The notes: generated by a model from the sequence alone, not told the origin. DNA of 10,042 nucleotides from an uncultured Acetatifactor sp. (GCA_947631715.1 CANRMK010000058.1:1-10042); one strand, 5' to 3'. Counted from the stretch's first letter, positions 1 through 6,397 are shown. A program made the numbers and translations.

Positions 1-12
1 GGGGGATGAGCT
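1..12 (+). promoter_or_regulatory. Ribosome binding site fixing a TTG start
   Basis: GGGGGA (1-6) lies 6 nt before TTG at 13-15. A TGA in the same reading frame at 7-9 blocks any earlier start, and the next in-frame ATG (52-54) falls inside the conserved PPMGWNS motif. TTG is therefore the only reasonable start. The same TGA could be the stop of an upstream gene, which would mean tight translational coupling; this cannot be tested within the window. Confidence 0.7.
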
Positions 13-1332
13 TTGAAAAGAGACAAGAACAAATTTGCGGTCGTGCCGCCTATGGGCTGGAACAGCTATGATTACTATGATACGGCTGTCAATGAAGCCC
101 AGGTGAAGGCCAACGCGGATTACATGGCAAAGCACCTGCGGGAATACGGCTGGGAGTATATTATAGTGGATATCCAGTGGTATGCCCACGGTGCGGGGAG
201 CCGCAGGAGCGAGTATCAGTATATCCCTTTCAGCACGCTGGAGATGGACGGCTTTGGCAGGCTGCTCCCGGATCCGGAGAGATTTCCCTCTTCTGTGAAC
301 GGCGCCGGCTTCCGGCCATTGGCGGATTATGTGCACGGACTGGGATTGAAATTCGGCATTCATATCATGCGAGGAATCCCCAGGGCTGCCGCTCAGGAGC
401 ACCTGCCAGTAAAGGGAACTCAGAGCACGGCGGCGGACGTGGCTGACCCGGCGTCCATCTGCGGCTGGAACCCTGATATGTACGGTGTGCGGAAGTGCCC
501 GGCCGGCCAGAGTTATTACGATTCCCTGCTGGAGCTGTACGCGGGCTGGGGAGTGGATTTCATCAAGTGCGATGATATCTGCAATACCAATCTGTACAAG
601 GACAATCCCTACAGTGCGGCTCATGAGGTGGAAATGCTGGCGGGCGCTATCCAGAACTGCGGCCGGGACATTGTACTGTCGCTGTCGCCGGGGCCTGCCC
701 TCATTGATAAGGCATGGCATTACGAGACCCATGCAAATATGTGGCGGATCACCGACGATTTCTGGGACAGATGGGATCTGCTCAAGGACATGTTCCGGCG
801 TTGTGAGCTGTGGCAGAGTCATGTGTCTGAGGGCTGTTATCCCGACTGTGACATGCTGCCTCTGGGATATCTTGGGAAAGGGTTTGGCAGAGAGCGCACT
901 ACAGACTTTACCAGAGAGGAGCAGCGGACCATGATGACCCTGTGGTGTCTGTTCGGCTCCCCGTTAATGCTGGGGGCGGAGCTCACAAAGCTGGACCAGT
1001 GGACGCTGTCGCTTCTGACCAACAGGGAGGTCCTCCGGATGCTGCCTCCCGCCTGCAGGCCGAGACAGGTCCGGCGGGACGAAAGCCAGGCAGTCTGGAG
1101 AGCCTGCAACGGGGAAACGGGAGAGTCCTATGCAGCGCTGTTCAATCTAAGCGATGAGACGGCAGCCGTTTCCGTCTGCGGGGCGGAAATAGGTCTGAGC
1201 GGCGAGGCGGAGCTGACGGAGCTGTGGACGAAAGAAAAGAGAACGCTTTCCGGGGACGGTGTGCTGGAGGCAAAACTTCCCCCTCACGGCTGCGCAGTGT
1301 ATGGTTTTCAGAAAAATGCCATATTTTTTTGA
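13..1332 (+). CDS. GH27-type alpha-galactosidase-like glycoside hydrolase
   Basis: A 439-residue retaining glycosidase of the GH27/alpha-galactosidase fold, expected to release terminal alpha-galactosyl (or beta-L-arabinopyranosyl) residues. The N-terminal (beta/alpha)8 barrel opens with PPMGWNSYD (12-20) and continues with WEYIIVDIQW (47-56) and FGIHIMRGIP (114-123). The strand DFIKCDD (182-188) carries the presumed nucleophile Asp187, and WRITDDFW (244-251) the presumed acid/base, Asp249 by alignment to WR-x3-D of the family. DCDMLPLG (278-285) is the usual substrate-side loop. From about residue 345 the protein becomes a beta-sandwich ending in LPPHGCAVYGF. There is no signal peptide, so it acts in the cytoplasm on imported oligosaccharides. 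It begins with TTG directly after a Shine-Dalgarno site and is probably the last gene of an operon starting upstream. GH27 is well supported; the substrate is not. Confidence 0.85.
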   Translation: MKRDKNKFAVVPPMGWNSYDYYDTAVNEAQVKANADYMAKHLREYGWEYIIVDIQWYAHGAGSRRSEYQYIPFSTLEMDGFGRLLPDPERFPSSVNGAGFRPLADYVHGLGLKFGIHIMRGIPRAAAQEHLPVKGTQSTAADVADPASICGWNPDMYGVRKCPAGQSYYDSLLELYAGWGVDFIKCDDICNTNLYKDNPYSAAHEVEMLAGAIQNCGRDIVLSLSPGPALIDKAWHYETHANMWRITDDFWDRWDLLKDMFRRCELWQSHVSEGCYPDCDMLPLGYLGKGFGRERTTDFTREEQRTMMTLWCLFGSPLMLGAELTKLDQWTLSLLTNREVLRMLPPACRPRQVRRDESQAVWRACNGETGESYAALFNLSDETAAVSVCGAEIGLSGEAELTELWTKEKRTLSGDGVLEAKLPPHGCAVYGFQKNAIFF

Positions 1333-1349
1333 AAATAATGAATTTTTTT
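1305..1349 (+). terminator. AT-rich hairpin over the GH27 stop codon, possible weak terminator
   Basis: Arms 1305-1317 and 1323-1335 form 13 consecutive pairs (one G-T) around a GCCAT loop. The stop codon TGA (1330-1332) lies inside the right arm. A run of seven T follows at 1343-1349, 7 nt beyond the stem. The stem is almost all A-T, so termination strength is doubtful. No better terminator separates the GH27 gene from the next promoter. Confidence 0.45.
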
Positions 1350-1370
1350 GTACAAATTTTATAAGGAATA

Positions 1371-1379
1371 TGTTACAAT
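1371..1379 (+). promoter_or_regulatory. Extended -10 promoter for the PocR-chemoreceptor gene
   Basis: TGTTACAAT holds a TG extension and the -10 hexamer TACAAT (1374-1379). No good -35 sits at 17 bp; the nearest candidates are TACAAA (1351-1356, spacer 17) and TTGTAC (1348-1353, spacer 20). The palindrome TTTGTACAAA (1347-1356) overlaps the -35 zone and could be an operator. The next gene starts 57 bp downstream with GGGAGG at 1422-1427. Confidence 0.55.
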
Positions 1380-1435
1380 AGGGGAAAAGAACGGACGAAG
1401 ACTGTGTTCTAAACAATGTATGGGAGGCTGCAGCT

Positions 1436-2206
1436 ATGGAAATAAGAGATTTTACCGACATGCAGGAATTTGAGAACATTATGGCCAACTGGGCGGCTGC
1501 CACCGGCCTGGCTACAGTAGCCGTGGGCGCGGACGGAAAGTACATATCGGGGTGCTATAATTTTACGGATTTCTGTATCAAGTATACCAGAGGAAGCGCG
1601 GAGGGCTGTGCCCGCTGCGAAAAATGCGACAGAGAGGGGCAGGGCGTGTATTACTGCCATGCGGGACTGATCGATTTCGGCATTCCTCTCGAGGTGGAGG
1701 GCATCAAGGTGGGCTCCGTGATCGGAGGACAGGTGCTGCCCCAGGAGCCGGACGAGGAGAAATTCCGCAAGGTGGCCAGAGAGATCGGAGTCAATGAGGA
1801 TCAGTATATCAAGGCGCTGCAGAAAGTGAACGTGCGGTCGGAAGAGGCCATCAAGGCATCCGCAGAGCTCTTAGGCAAGGTGTTGAATAATTTTATCAAT
1901 GCGGAATATGCCAAGAAGAAGAACAGCGTGATCATCGAAAAGCTGGAAAAGGGCGCAAAGTCCACCAGCGAGCTTGTGGAGCGCATCGGTTCAAAGACAA
2001 TGGAGTTAAAGTCTCTGCAGAACAAGCAGAAGATCCTTGCGTTAAACGCCAGCATTGAGGCGGCGAGAGCAGGGGAAAAGGGTGCGGGATTTGCAGTGGT
2101 GGCAAAGGAAGTAGGAAAGCTTTCTGAGCTGAGTACCGTGGTGAACAGCGAGATCGAGGAGATTGTGGACAAGATCACGGAAGCTGTGGATGAGATGCAG
2201 AAATAA
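1436..2206 (+). CDS. Soluble PocR-domain methyl-accepting chemotaxis-like protein
   Basis: A 256-residue protein with no membrane segment. Residues about 5-155 look like a PocR ligand-binding domain: the start DMQEFENIMANWAAATGLA, a Cys-rich stretch CARCEKC (58-64), then YYCHAGLIDFGIPL (72-85) and GSVIGGQVL (93-101). A helical linker leads to a short chemoreceptor tip at about 193-232, with LALNASIEAARAGEKGAGF (201-219) and AVVAKEVGKLSELS, the hairpin that contacts CheA/CheW. The tip is complete, but the flanking coiled coil is much shorter than in transmembrane receptors. PocR domains are predicted to sense small hydrocarbon derivatives, and Salmonella PocR responds to 1,2-propanediol. Here the gene precedes rhamnose genes whose pathway yields that diol, so cytoplasmic sensing of it is a reasonable inference. 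GGGAGG (1422-1427), 8 nt upstream, sets the start. It has its own promoter and terminator, so it appears monocistronic. Confidence 0.85.
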   Translation: MEIRDFTDMQEFENIMANWAAATGLATVAVGADGKYISGCYNFTDFCIKYTRGSAEGCARCEKCDREGQGVYYCHAGLIDFGIPLEVEGIKVGSVIGGQVLPQEPDEEKFRKVAREIGVNEDQYIKALQKVNVRSEEAIKASAELLGKVLNNFINAEYAKKKNSVIIEKLEKGAKSTSELVERIGSKTMELKSLQNKQKILALNASIEAARAGEKGAGFAVVAKEVGKLSELSTVVNSEIEEIVDKITEAVDEMQK

Positions 2207-2225
2207 CTGTGGGAAAATACAGCTG

Positions 2226-2259
2226 AGGACACTTTTTTCATCAAAAGGTGTCCTTTTTT
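2226..2259 (+). terminator. Intrinsic terminator after the PocR-chemoreceptor gene
   Basis: AGGACAC (2226-2232) pairs with GTGTCCT (2248-2254). The stem extends inward through one T-G and four T-A pairs to a 5-nt loop, 12 pairs in all, followed by six T at 2254-2259. It lies 20 bp after the stop codon and separates this gene from the rha genes. Confidence 0.9.
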
Positions 2260-2274
2260 CCCGTTAAAGGTATG

Positions 2275-2298
2275 TATACTCTTATGAAAGCATTTCTC
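2275..2298 (+). promoter_or_regulatory. Possible rhaB promoter with overlapping cre-like dyad
   Basis: TATACT (2275-2280) is a good -10 hexamer 51 bp before rhaB, but no convincing -35 exists because the expected place is inside the preceding terminator. That pattern fits an activator-dependent promoter. TGAAAGCATTTCTC (2285-2298), near the expected start site, contains a GAAA/TTTC dyad resembling catabolite-responsive elements. It has CA where the consensus has CG and departs from it at the 3' end. Both assignments are tentative. Confidence 0.35.
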
Positions 2299-2321
2299 CG
2301 GGAAGCCGGAGAGGGAAGGAG
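2295..2321 (+). promoter_or_regulatory. GC-rich leader hairpin abutting the rhaB ribosome binding site
   Basis: TCTCCGG (2295-2301) pairs perfectly with CCGGAGA (2306-2312) around a GAAG loop. The Shine-Dalgarno AGGAG (2317-2321) begins 4 nt after the stem, 9 nt before the rhaB ATG. There is no T-tract, so it is not a terminator. It could stabilise the 5' end of the mRNA or tune initiation. Confidence 0.5.
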
Positions 2322-2330
2322 AAGGCAAAC

Positions 2331-3734
2331 ATGAATCCCTATTATCTCGCGATCGATATTGGGGCATCCAGCGGGCGGCATATTCTGGCCCATCTGGAGG
2401 AGGGGAAGATGGTATTGGAGGAGATACACCGTTTTCCCAACGGCATGACGGACTGTGGCGGAGAAAAGGTCTGGAATGTGGATGAGCTGTTCGCCCAGAT
2501 TAAGGAAGGCATGAAGAAGTGCGCACAGCTGGGGAAGATTCCTGTCAGCGTGGGCGTGGATACCTGGGGGGTGGATTTCGTCCTGCTGGACGAAAAGGGA
2601 CAGCGCATAGGAAACGCGGTGGCCTACCGGGACGGGCGCACAAAGGATATGGACGAGGAGGTCTATCAGATCATTTCTGAGGATGCGCTGTACGAAAGGA
2701 CCGGTATCCAGAAAGCGATCTTCAACACCATCTATCAGCTGATGGCGTTAAAGAAGAATAAGCCGGAGATGCTCACACAGGCCAAAACGCTTCTGCTGAT
2801 GCCTGACTATTTCCACTATCTGCTGTCGGGAAAGGCGGCGACGGAGTATACCAACGCCACGACCACACAGCTTGTGAGCCCGGAGACCAAGGACTGGGAC
2901 TATGAATTGATAAAGAAGCTGGGTTATCCAGAGCACATCTTCCAGAAGATTGTGCTTCCAGGCACGCAGCTGGGAGAGCTGACGCCGGAGATCCAGGCGG
3001 AGGTAGGCTATAACTGCAAGGTAGTGGCGCCGGCTACCCATGACACCGGTTCCGCTGTGATCGCGGTCCCCACGGACAGCGATAATACCCTGTACATCAG
3101 TTCAGGAACCTGGTCTTTGATGGGAACGGAGCTTTTTCAAGCGAACTGCTCCCCGGAGAGCAAGGCGAACAACCTGACAAACGAGGGCGGCTATGACTAT
3201 CGGTTCCGCTATCTGAAGAATATTATGGGGCTGTGGATGATCCAGTCTGTGAAGAAGGAGATCGGAGGCAGCCTGGGCTTTGGGGAGATATGCGAGCAGG
3301 CTTCCAGGTGCAGCATTGCTTCCATTGTGGACTGCAACCATGACCGGTTCCTAGCGCCTGCCAATATGACGAAAGAGGTGCAGGCGGCCTGTGAAGAGTC
3401 CGGCCAGCAGGTGCCTCAGGGCATTGCCGAGGTGGCGTCGGTGATCTACAACAGCCTTGCGAAATGCTATGCCAAAACCATACGGGAACTGGAGGGGATC
3501 ACTGGACAGAAATACGACCGCATCCATATTGTGGGAGGCGGGGCCAATGCGGATTACTTGAACCGGCTGACGGCCAATGCCACAAAAGTCACCGTGTACG
3601 CAGGGCCCACGGAAGCGACGGCTGTGGGAAATCTGGCGGCGCAGATGATGACTGCGGGAGAGCTGAAAGATCTTAAGGACGCCAGAGCTTGTGTGTTCCG
3701 GTCCTTCCCCATAAAGGAGTATAAGCCGGAGTAA
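2331..3734 (+). CDS. rhaB: L-rhamnulose kinase RhaB
   Basis: A 467-residue FGGY-family sugar kinase that phosphorylates L-rhamnulose with ATP to L-rhamnulose 1-phosphate, the second step of cytoplasmic rhamnose breakdown. The phosphate-binding motif AIDIGASSGR (7-16) is followed by GVDTWGVDFVLLD (75-87) and YRDGRT (99-104). PATHDTGSAV (234-243) carries the catalytic base Asp238 by analogy with E. coli RhaB. The ATP-site motifs are SSGTWSLMG (257-265), HIVGGGANADYLN (399-411) and GPTEATAVGN (425-434). The length is close to E. coli RhaB (489). The DTWGVDF and THDT motifs distinguish it from xylulokinase and fuculokinase relatives. It is the first gene of the rhaB-rhaA-rhaD set, starting at ATG with AGGAG 9 nt upstream; a terminator precedes it, so transcription probably starts at 2275-2290. 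Confidence 0.95.
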   Translation: MNPYYLAIDIGASSGRHILAHLEEGKMVLEEIHRFPNGMTDCGGEKVWNVDELFAQIKEGMKKCAQLGKIPVSVGVDTWGVDFVLLDEKGQRIGNAVAYRDGRTKDMDEEVYQIISEDALYERTGIQKAIFNTIYQLMALKKNKPEMLTQAKTLLLMPDYFHYLLSGKAATEYTNATTTQLVSPETKDWDYELIKKLGYPEHIFQKIVLPGTQLGELTPEIQAEVGYNCKVVAPATHDTGSAVIAVPTDSDNTLYISSGTWSLMGTELFQANCSPESKANNLTNEGGYDYRFRYLKNIMGLWMIQSVKKEIGGSLGFGEICEQASRCSIASIVDCNHDRFLAPANMTKEVQAACEESGQQVPQGIAEVASVIYNSLAKCYAKTIRELEGITGQKYDRIHIVGGGANADYLNRLTANATKVTVYAGPTEATAVGNLAAQMMTAGELKDLKDARACVFRSFPIKEYKPE

Positions 3735-3743
3735 GGGAAAGAT

Positions 3744-3766
3744 GCCGGCGTATAAAAACGCCCGGC
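3744..3766 (+). other. Intergenic hairpin between rhaB and rhaA
   Basis: GCCGGCGT (3744-3751) pairs with ACGCCCGGC (3758-3766) as two 4-bp blocks with one bulged C and an ATAAAA loop, 9 nt after the rhaB stop. No T-tract follows, so it is more likely an mRNA processing or 3'-end protection element than a terminator. It fits differential stability of the rhaB and rhaA parts of one transcript. Confidence 0.4.
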
Positions 3767-3829
3767 CGCAAGGTATCGAACAGGGAAATGTATCAAAATA
3801 ATAAAAACATAAAGAAAGGAAACGACAAA

Positions 3830-5086
3830 ATGACCAGTAAGGAGAGATTTGAATCCGCAAAAGAGATCTACGCATCCTACGGTGTGGATGTGGAGGCTGC
3901 TATCCAAAAGTGCATGGAGGCGCCTGTGGCGCTGCACTGCTGGCAGGGAGACGATGTGACCGGTTTCGACCACGACGGCCCTCTGACCGGCGGGATCCAG
4001 ACCACCGGAAATTATCCCGGAAAGGCGAAGACGCCGGAACAGCTCATGGCTGACATGGACAAGGCGCTGAGCCTGATGCCCGGAAAGAAGAAGCTGAACC
4101 TCCATGCGAGCTATGCGATTTTTGAGCCCGGGGAGTTCGTGGACCGCGACAAGATCGAGCCGAAGCATTTTAAGAAATGGGTGGAGTTCGCAAAGGAGAG
4201 AAATATGGGAATCGACTTTAACCCCACTTTCTTCTCTCACGACAAAGTAAAAGACGGCCTTACCTTAAGCAGTCCCGACGAGGCCACCAGAAAATTCTGG
4301 ATCGACCACGGCAGGGCATGTATCCGCATCTCCCAGTATTTTGCGGAGGAGACCGGCGTTCCCTGCGTGATGAACATCTGGACCGGAGACGGCTATAAGG
4401 ACGTGCCCGCGGACCGCATGGGCCCCAGAATGAGATATAAGGAGTCCATTGAGGCCATTCTTTCCGAGCCTTTTGATAAGAATAAAGTAAAGCCCTGCGT
4501 GGAATCCAAGGTGTTCGGCATCGGTGTGGAGGCCTTTACCGCAGGTAGTGCTGAGTTTACCTTAAGCTTTGCTGCAACCCACGACGGATGCCTGCCTCTT
4601 ATGGACAACGGCCATTATCATCCCACAGAGGTGGTGTCCGACAAGATCCCTGCGCTGCTGTGCTTCTATCCCGAGATCGCCCTGCACATCACAAGGCCGA
4701 TCCGCTGGGACAGCGACCATGTGGTCCTCTTTGACGATGAGACGAAAGAGATGGCAAAGGAGATCGTAAGGTGCGACGGCCTTGACCGCGTCTATATGGC
4801 CCTGGATTACTTTGACGCAAGCATTAACCGCGTGTCCGCGTGGGCTATGGGCTTCCGCAGCTGGCAGAAGGCGTTGCTCTCCGCATTGTGCACGCCTAAC
4901 GCAAACTTAAAGAAGCTGCAGGACGAGAACAGGATGACGGAGCTGATGGTGGAGCAGGAGGCTGTTAAGACGCTGCCTTTCGGCGATATCTGGAACGAGT
5001 ACTGTGAACGCTGCGGCGTGGTATCCGACAAGGATTTCTTTGCCGAGGTGAAGAAGTATGAGGACGAGGTACAGCTAAAGCGCTGA
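3830..5086 (+). CDS. rhaA: L-rhamnose isomerase RhaA
   Basis: A 418-residue metal-dependent ketol-isomerase converting L-rhamnose to L-rhamnulose, the first intracellular step. Typical RhaA blocks are VALHCWQGDDVTGFD (33-47), LNLHASYAIFE (89-99), IDFNPTFFSH (128-137), MNIWTGDGYKD (181-191), LMDNGHYHPTEVVSDKIPAL (257-276), HITRPIRWDSDHVVL (286-300) and ALDYFDASINR (324-334). By comparison with E. coli RhaA, Asp259, His262, His286, Asp294, Asp296 and Asp326 are likely metal-site or active-site residues. The length matches the family (E. coli 419). The start is the ATG at 3830, with AAAGGA (3815-3820) 9 nt before it. An in-frame ATG at 3788 would add 14 Asn/Lys-rich residues not found in the family. 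The gene follows rhaB after 95 nt with no terminator, so co-transcription is likely. Confidence 0.96.
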   Translation: MTSKERFESAKEIYASYGVDVEAAIQKCMEAPVALHCWQGDDVTGFDHDGPLTGGIQTTGNYPGKAKTPEQLMADMDKALSLMPGKKKLNLHASYAIFEPGEFVDRDKIEPKHFKKWVEFAKERNMGIDFNPTFFSHDKVKDGLTLSSPDEATRKFWIDHGRACIRISQYFAEETGVPCVMNIWTGDGYKDVPADRMGPRMRYKESIEAILSEPFDKNKVKPCVESKVFGIGVEAFTAGSAEFTLSFAATHDGCLPLMDNGHYHPTEVVSDKIPALLCFYPEIALHITRPIRWDSDHVVLFDDETKEMAKEIVRCDGLDRVYMALDYFDASINRVSAWAMGFRSWQKALLSALCTPNANLKKLQDENRMTELMVEQEAVKTLPFGDIWNEYCERCGVVSDKDFFAEVKKYEDEVQLKR

Positions 5087-5244
5087 GAACGTTTATCGAT
5101 GGAATCGACGGGAGCTTGAAGCAACGATAATAGATGGCGCGTGACAGGGGATGGCTGCGCGTCCGATTGGCCGGTGCACAATGTCCCAGCCGCTGCAGGG
5201 AATCTGTGGCGGCTGTGGCCACGCGCCGGCAGAAAAGAGGAAGT
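5087..5244 (+). promoter_or_regulatory. Structured 158-nt rhaA-rhaD intergenic RNA, possible switch
   Basis: This gap has no T-tract terminator or recognisable promoter but several strong pairings, some mutually exclusive. GGCGCGTG (5136-5143) is perfectly complementary to CACGCGCC (5220-5227). GCGCGT (5157-5162) pairs with ACGCGC (5221-5226). GCCGGTGC (5170-5177) pairs with GCGCCGGC (5223-5230) with one wobble. All three compete for the segment ending 6 nt before the rhaD Shine-Dalgarno. CAGCCGC (5187-5193) and GCGGCTG (5209-5215) form a nested 7-bp stem, and TTATCG (5093-5098) matches CGATAA (5125-5130). It resembles no riboswitch class I know. A leader that tunes rhaD translation, or an mRNA processing site, is inferred. 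Confidence 0.45.
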
Positions 5245-6105
5245 ATGAACAATATATTTGGCGTAAAGGTAATGGAAGACTATATCCGCATGTGCCACGA
5301 CGGTGTGCGCCAGGGCTGGCATGAGAGAAACGGCGGAAACCTGACCTATCGCATGAAAGAAGAGGAAGTGGCGGAATGCCGCCCTTACTTTAAGGAACAG
5401 CCCGGAGAGTGGGTCAAGCTGGGCGTACAGGCTGACAATCTGAAAGGGGAATACTTTATTTCCACCGGCAGCGGGAAATTTCTGCAGAATGTGGGACTGG
5501 AGCCTCAGAACAGCATTTGTATCGTGGAGATCAATGAGGCGGGAGATTCCTACCGCATTGTCTGGGGCCTGGAGAACGGCGGACGCCCTACCAGTGAGTT
5601 CCCCACGCACTTTATGAATCATTCCGTGAGAAAGCGTGTGACTAAGGGCGCCAACAGGGTGATCTACCATGCGCATACCCCTTATGTGATTGCCCTGACT
5701 TATGTGCTTCCCTTGAAAGCGGAGGTATTTACAAGGATGCTGTGGAAGAGCGCTACAGAGTGCTGTGTGGTGTTCCCCGGCGGCGTGGGCGTGGTGCCCT
5801 GGATGGTGCCCGGCGGCCCGGAGATTGCAAAGGCCACCTGCGTGCTGATGGAGAAATACGATGCGGCTATCTGGTCTTTCCACGGTCTTTTTGTGTCGGG
5901 CCCGGATTTTGATACGGCGTTCGGCCTGATGCACACCATCGAAAAGGCGGCGCAGATCGCGTCCATCGCCCTGGCAGCTACAGGAGGCAAGCCGCCCCGT
6001 CAGGTGATCACGGACGATAATCTGAGAGCCATCGGCAGGGATTTCGGAGTTGAGCTTAACGAGGAGATCCTGGAATACAAATCGGAGGACGACCTGTATT
6101 GTTAG
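5245..6105 (+). CDS. rhaD: L-rhamnulose-1-phosphate aldolase RhaD
   Basis: A 286-residue zinc-dependent class II aldolase that cleaves L-rhamnulose 1-phosphate to dihydroxyacetone phosphate and L-lactaldehyde. Key blocks are GWHERNGGNLTYR (24-36), FISTGSGKFLQN (71-82), RPTSEFPTHF (114-123), IYHAHTPYVIALTYVLP (140-156), VVFPGGVGVVPWMVPGG (175-191) and SFHGLFVSGPDFD (211-223). Glu118 matches the catalytic glutamate, and His142, His144 and His213 the zinc ligands of E. coli RhaD (Glu117, His141, His143, His212). The length is close to the E. coli enzyme (274). The ATG at 5245 has AGAGG (5236-5240) 4 nt upstream. The frame stays open back to 5134, but that extension is Arg-rich, unlike the family, and overlaps RNA structure. 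It is the third gene of the set; the lactaldehyde it makes is normally reduced to 1,2-propanediol in anaerobes. Confidence 0.96.
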   Translation: MNNIFGVKVMEDYIRMCHDGVRQGWHERNGGNLTYRMKEEEVAECRPYFKEQPGEWVKLGVQADNLKGEYFISTGSGKFLQNVGLEPQNSICIVEINEAGDSYRIVWGLENGGRPTSEFPTHFMNHSVRKRVTKGANRVIYHAHTPYVIALTYVLPLKAEVFTRMLWKSATECCVVFPGGVGVVPWMVPGGPEIAKATCVLMEKYDAAIWSFHGLFVSGPDFDTAFGLMHTIEKAAQIASIALAATGGKPPRQVITDDNLRAIGRDFGVELNEEILEYKSEDDLYC

Positions 6106-6147
6106 CAGAGGCCCAGACATTTGGGGCCGGGGCTGACTGAGAAAACG

Positions 6148-6188
6148 GGGAGCTGACGCACCGGGTGCGGTGTGCGGCTCCCTTTTTT
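6148..6188 (+). terminator. Intrinsic terminator after rhaD
   Basis: GGGAGC (6148-6153) pairs with GCTCCC (6177-6182), and an inner stem CGCACC (6157-6162) / GGTGTG (6169-6174) sits above an internal loop. Six T follow at 6183-6188. It lies 42 nt after the rhaD stop and closes the rha unit. A smaller hairpin, GGCCC (6110-6114) with GGGCC (6124-6128), precedes it without a T-tract. Confidence 0.85.
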
Positions 6189-6206
6189 GCGGGCGCGGGG
6201 GGTGCG

Positions 6207-6240
6207 GCCTTCCCTTTTGCGTCTGCGGACGCGGGAGGGC
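6207..6240. repeat. Strong GC-rich hairpin in the rhaD-regulator gap
   Basis: GCCTTCCC (6207-6214) pairs with GGGAGGGC (6233-6240) with one wobble. Above a TTTT side bulge, GCGTC (6219-6223) pairs with GACGC (6228-6232) around TGCG. There is no T-tract on either side, so it is not a standard terminator on either strand. The 6106-6397 gap otherwise holds the rhaD terminator, this hairpin, and from about 6270 an AT-rich promoter zone; I see no gene in it. Confidence 0.45.
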
Positions 6241-6306
6241 GGTGCGGCAGATGGCCTCGGTGTGCTTTGTATTTTCACTGGAATGATTTAGTAAACTTAA
6301 ATTATA

Positions 6307-6389
6307 ACATATATAATTACATATGTCTTAAAATAAACATATTGTTCCAGAATTTATTCTAAAATCGGTGTAAAATAGGGAAATATAAT
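6307..6389 (+). promoter_or_regulatory. AT-rich promoter region of the XRE regulator pair
   Basis: The best -10 is a perfect TATAAT at 6384-6389, placing the RNA start near 6396. No -35 resembling TTGACA lies 15-19 bp upstream, so it may be weak or activator-dependent. A second TATAAT occurs at 6312-6317. ACATAT recurs at 6307-6312, 6319-6324 (as the palindrome ACATATGT, 6319-6326) and 6337-6342; the first copy and ATATGT (6321-6326) form an inverted repeat. These repeats could be regulator half-sites. Confidence 0.45.
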
Positions 6390-6397
6390 GACTTAAA

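Noticed and set aside
3788..3829. Upstream in-frame ATG for rhaA
   Set aside because: It would add 14 Asn/Lys-rich residues absent from the family. The ATG at 3830 has a well-placed ribosome binding site and gives the normal length.
5134..5244. 37-residue N-terminal extension of RhaD
   Set aside because: The frame is open, but the peptide is Arg-rich, unlike known RhaD N-termini, and overlaps strong RNA pairing. The ATG at 5245 has a ribosome binding site.
4807..6120. 437-codon open frame on the minus strand
   Set aside because: It lies antisense to the 3' end of rhaA and all of rhaD, both strongly supported. Its translation shows no family motif, and it arises from GC-rich third positions in the real genes.
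6165..6362. 65-codon plus-strand open frame after rhaD
   Set aside because: It begins inside the rhaD terminator, crosses a hairpin and an AT-rich promoter zone, has no ribosome binding site and resembles no protein.
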